Source: Cryomorphaceae bacterium
GTDB lineage: Bacteria; Bacteroidota; Bacteroidia; Flavobacteriales_D; Crocinitomicaceae
Direction: 5' to 3'
DNA length: 9,526 bases
Assembly (NCBI GenBank): GCA_027485365.1
Contig: JAIXRD010000018.1
Coordinates: 1 to 9,526 of the forward strand
The notes under the pieces were generated by a model that saw only the letters and a program-made list of their open reading frames with translations, had not been told where the DNA came from and made no database searches. The position numbers were made by a program, and so were the translations under genes. Positions 8,101 through 9,526 of this stretch are shown piece after piece; position 1 is the first letter of the stretch; each line of letters starts with the position of its first letter.

Positions 8101-8667
8101 GCGGTTGAGAATTCATATAAATTAATCGATGGGGCTGGAAATATAATTTTTCAACGAAATCAATTGGCCAATCAAACGCAATACAAAGACACCTTTGACC
8201 TGGCACCGGGATGTTACAGCATTATTATCGAGGATACGGATCACGATGGCTTATCTTTTTGGTATTCAGCGCAAGTGGAAGGAGAAACTAACGGGCAAAT
8301 GCGTTTGCGCTATGTAGGTGGAAGCTACATTGAATTGTTTCCGGGTGATTTTGGTCACTACCACCGCTACGATTTTTCTGTAGGCTTTGGAGTTGGCTTG
8401 AATGAAAATAAATTAGATCATGAAATTGCCGTATTCCCAAATCCAACGAGCGGTGAAACGACCATTGAGATTTCAGGGTTTGTCGATAATGAAGCAAGCT
8501 TAGAAATTTATGATATGATGGGAAGAAAATGGTTGACGGAGGAAATGACAGCCTCACAATACTTTGCAGAATCTCATGTGAATCTTGTAGGAGTTCCATC
8601 TGGGGCATACATCGCACGCATTGTGACTAAGAATCAAGTGTATACCAAACAATTTATTAAGCAGTAA
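5188..8667 (+). CDS. Secreted PNGase F-like protein with inserted LamG domain and T9SS sorting domain
   Basis: An exported 1159-residue multidomain protein. A signal peptide covers residues 1-20 (hydrophobic core, ending VYSQ). Residues 21-85 resemble the N-terminal domain of peptide-N-glycosidase F (PNGase F), with CGEWD at 73-77. A LamG/concanavalin-like domain lies at about 268-447. The PNGase F-like fold resumes at RYITPY (617-622) and continues through its C-terminal domain (about 700-830, with CCEWV, GGTW and GWCPG). A beta-rich CARDB-like region (about 838-955) and a small beta-sandwich with a DxDxDG loop (1016-1021) follow. The end is a T9SS type A sorting domain (about 1078-1159, with VFPNPTSG), so export is by Sec, then T9SS to the surface or medium. 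PNGase F removes N-glycans from glycoproteins; Asp77 and Glu733 match its Asp60 and Glu206, but a partner for Glu118 is not evident. Glycan hydrolysis is therefore possible but unproven; a carbohydrate-binding or structural role is the alternative. Confidence 0.85.
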   Translation: MRILLITLLSITLFSSVYSQDTTWVQTFTFDSITNRHDQFTFPSSLDTQRFEKVLMYYKLKCSPLTTWDQYDCGEWDYLTYTRVFDHTGNFDSVKREGAKYLANFQAPLLINYNSANAGAAYTNVYQTNQSFRTGEVLQDFVVNMGNGSSTLPFHTQSKGGTYQFLVTAQELLAAGVQAGDLQSLSLFVSNLAQNEGLSFPKISLLGTNLSSLNQLITGAFTEVYNQTINSGTMQLGANRFLFFQPFAWNGTQNIIVQLSFDSETSTLSQYSFDAESGVGLSSNSFDGRNGVIDFDGTNYSMLELSDTLIAGDVTIEFWAKGNANNGTNTTILEAYDTLNNRVLNIHMPWSNNNIYWDAGNHTGYDRINKPMTAGEIDNNWNHWAFVKKQSTGQMFIYKNGHTWHSGSNLNRPVGYIHRFVLGASRDYSIKWKGQVDEFRVFKAALDSATILANFKEKIDNSHPNYNALMTYYDFDDVNYADDRSPNDYKLMLSDGFDPLTGSMIKSTSPVAGVQTLTERPVVAFGQGAVSGAVQTTMVSQARPIEPVVIFEQAAVNRHFEIINSYRGVPQGSSYTFSPQGAVVSTGAVSSDLQLINDSILYHEQPYEIVKDVEIARYITPYGINFDLGPNGFCWIYDVTDYQHYLHGVVDLAAHNTQELLDLKFAFVKGIPPRDVHKREPIWADWKSYNYGQMANDVVLQNKPIVLSDTSQMFKIKTRMSGHGQVGNMACCEWVPNDHRISIDGTPRYNWNIWQTTECGDNPNIGQGGTWPYAREGWCPGDRVKDFDFELTPFVQPGDTVNIDYSITAVPPGDPGTAGGNYIGAFDLISYSAPNFQNDAAIVDVLNPNNWEYYSKFNPTCSNPRVVLRNTGATALTSCFIRCWITYGNEIQFNWTGNLGFMEEEVVEIPVNDLGFWMDMDSTETFTAYVSNVNGILGNDEYLQNSVKQVKFDAPEVINGPFFAWLTTNNKAVENSYKLIDGAGNIIFQRNQLANQTQYKDTFDLAPGCYSIIIEDTDHDGLSFWYSAQVEGETNGQMRLRYVGGSYIELFPGDFGHYHRYDFSVGFGVGLNENKLDHEIAVFPNPTSGETTIEISGFVDNEASLEIYDMMGRKWLTEEMTASQYFAESHVNLVGVPSGAYIARIVTKNQVYTKQFIKQ

Positions 8668-8669
8668 CT

Positions 8670-8768
8670 ATGAAAATTAAAGAGATGATTACCACCTATT
8701 TTCCAGATGTTTGGCAATATGTGGTGATAATTCTCATATTTATTGTAGCCGCAATTATCATTTTATGA
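8670..8768 (+). CDS. Putative 32-residue single-span membrane peptide
   Basis: An ATG opens 33 codons, including TGA, 2 bases after the preceding stop. The product has a short polar head with Lys2, Lys4 and Glu5, an FPDVWQY hinge (residues 11-17), and an uninterrupted hydrophobic run from Val18 to Leu32 that reaches the C-terminus. It would sit in the inner membrane as a C-tail-anchored peptide, head in the cytoplasm if the positive-inside rule holds. It is not a signal peptide of the next gene, because its frame stops. Its TGA overlaps the next ATG as ATGA, the classic arrangement for translational coupling. No Shine-Dalgarno is visible. I do not recognise a family and assign no function. 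The tight packing and complete hydrophobic segment support a real gene, but one this short could be chance. Confidence 0.55.
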   Translation: MKIKEMITTYFPDVWQYVVIILIFIVAAIIIL

Positions 8769-9526
8769 AAACCATACTCGCAGCATTATTTTTATTTACG
8801 GCTTGGTATAGCTACAGCCAATTGAATGTAGATTCTTTGTCTCATATTTCATATCAGCAATTGCATGGCGCTGAATTAAATGATGTGTGGGGTTATGAAG
8901 ATGAGATGGGTAATGAATATGCCATCGTAGGTACCTCGAAAGGAACTTCCATCGTGGATATTTCCAATCCATCCAATCCGGTAGAAATTTTCTGGATACC
9001 AGGTACTGAATCCATCTGGCGTGACCCTTGCGTTTATGGGGATTATGCCTATGTAACTACCGAGGCGGATGATGGCTTGTTGATTATAGATTTATCTCCC
9101 TTACCTCAATCTACAAACCTCCTCACCAGCGTATACATGGGCCCTCCCGGACAAACCTGGACTTCAGCCCATACCTGTTTTTGTGATAATCAAGGATTTG
9201 CCTATGTGTTCGGAAGTAATCGGGGAGAGGGCGGTGTGATTATTTTAGATATCACTTCGAATCCGATGCAACCGACAGAAGTGGGCGCATTTGATAACTG
9301 GTATTGTCATGATGGGTATGTTCGCAATGATACCATGTACTTGGCGCATATTTATGATGGGTTTTTCAGTCTAGTCGATGTGAGCAATCATGCAGCACCA
9401 CAGCTCATTGCGACTCAACCAACCCCAAATCTTTTCTCACATAACATTTGGCCATCAACTTCCGGACAATATGTGTTTACTACCGATGAGGTCTCGGGTG
9501 CCTTTATTGCCGTTTATGACATTGCA
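8765..9526 (+). CDS. Secreted LVIVD-repeat ('choice-of-anchor B') beta-propeller protein, 3' end outside window
   Basis: The first 254 residues of an exported protein; the frame stays open to the last base. A signal peptide covers about residues 1-19 (KTILAALFLFTAWYSYS, then Q-LNVD). The rest consists of LVIVD-type repeats expected to form beta-propeller blades, each with a strand like AYV or YAIV followed by a core like SIVDIS: 52-67, 94-111, 145-164 and 191-207, with another starting near 236. Linkers such as NPSNPVEI between blades are typical. Bacteroidota members are called 'choice-of-anchor B family' and usually end in a T9SS sorting or other anchor domain; here that end is outside the window. 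Biochemical function in the family is largely unknown. Its ATG overlaps the preceding stop (ATGA), which puts it in the same operon as the PNGase F-like gene. Confidence 0.85.
   Translation, partial: MKTILAALFLFTAWYSYSQLNVDSLSHISYQQLHGAELNDVWGYEDEMGNEYAIVGTSKGTSIVDISNPSNPVEIFWIPGTESIWRDPCVYGDYAYVTTEADDGLLIIDLSPLPQSTNLLTSVYMGPPGQTWTSAHTCFCDNQGFAYVFGSNRGEGGVIILDITSNPMQPTEVGAFDNWYCHDGYVRNDTMYLAHIYDGFFSLVDVSNHAAPQLIATQPTPNLFSHNIWPSTSGQYVFTTDEVSGAFIAVYDIA

Noticed and set aside
6217..8617. Minus-strand open frames of 63-109 codons inside the PNGase F-like gene
   Set aside because: The + strand frame is supported by multiple domains; the antisense products look like reverse-frame noise.
8750..8775. 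Frameshift fusion of the small membrane peptide to the LVIVD protein
   Set aside because: The LVIVD frame has its own ATG and a complete signal peptide, and no slippery heptamer with a following structure was seen. An ATGA overlap explains the arrangement.

Overview
The window looks like chromosomal DNA from a marine-type member of the Bacteroidota, probably Flavobacteriales. The main signs are a secreted protein with a C-terminal type IX secretion (T9SS) sorting domain and a perfect Bacteroidota-type -7 promoter element (TAnnTTTG) ahead of two genes. Recognisable Shine-Dalgarno sequences at normal spacing are almost absent, and base composition is moderately AT-rich. No rRNA, tRNA, CRISPR array, insertion sequence or phage gene was seen. 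The genus assignment is an inference.

Left part (1-2567, all + strand): the 3' end of a DNA polymerase III alpha subunit gene (dnaE type, cut by the window edge), a small SRPBCC-fold protein, and a complete DEAD-box RNA helicase. The helicase meets the next gene tail to tail, and the two TAG stop codons share a CTAG palindrome.

Middle (2564-5020, - strand): a complete ATP-dependent Lon protease. A 167-bp divergent region (5021-5187) follows, carrying a good -7 box for the rightward genes.

Right part (5188-9526, + strand): a very tight three-gene run. The first gene encodes a 1159-residue secreted protein whose peptide-N-glycosidase F (PNGase F)-like fold is interrupted by about 540 residues containing a LamG domain, and which ends in a T9SS sorting domain. 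Two bases later comes an overlooked 32-codon gene for a single-span membrane peptide. It overlaps by ATGA the third gene, a signal-peptide-bearing LVIVD-repeat ('choice-of-anchor B') beta-propeller protein cut by the right window edge.

The left and middle genes are housekeeping (replication or repair, RNA remodelling, protein quality control). The right-hand run is the accessory, outward-facing part and the most interesting: two exported proteins that may be translationally coupled through a tiny membrane peptide. The PNGase F-like protein keeps two of the three catalytic acidic positions of PNGase F, but the third is not evident, so its activity is uncertain.
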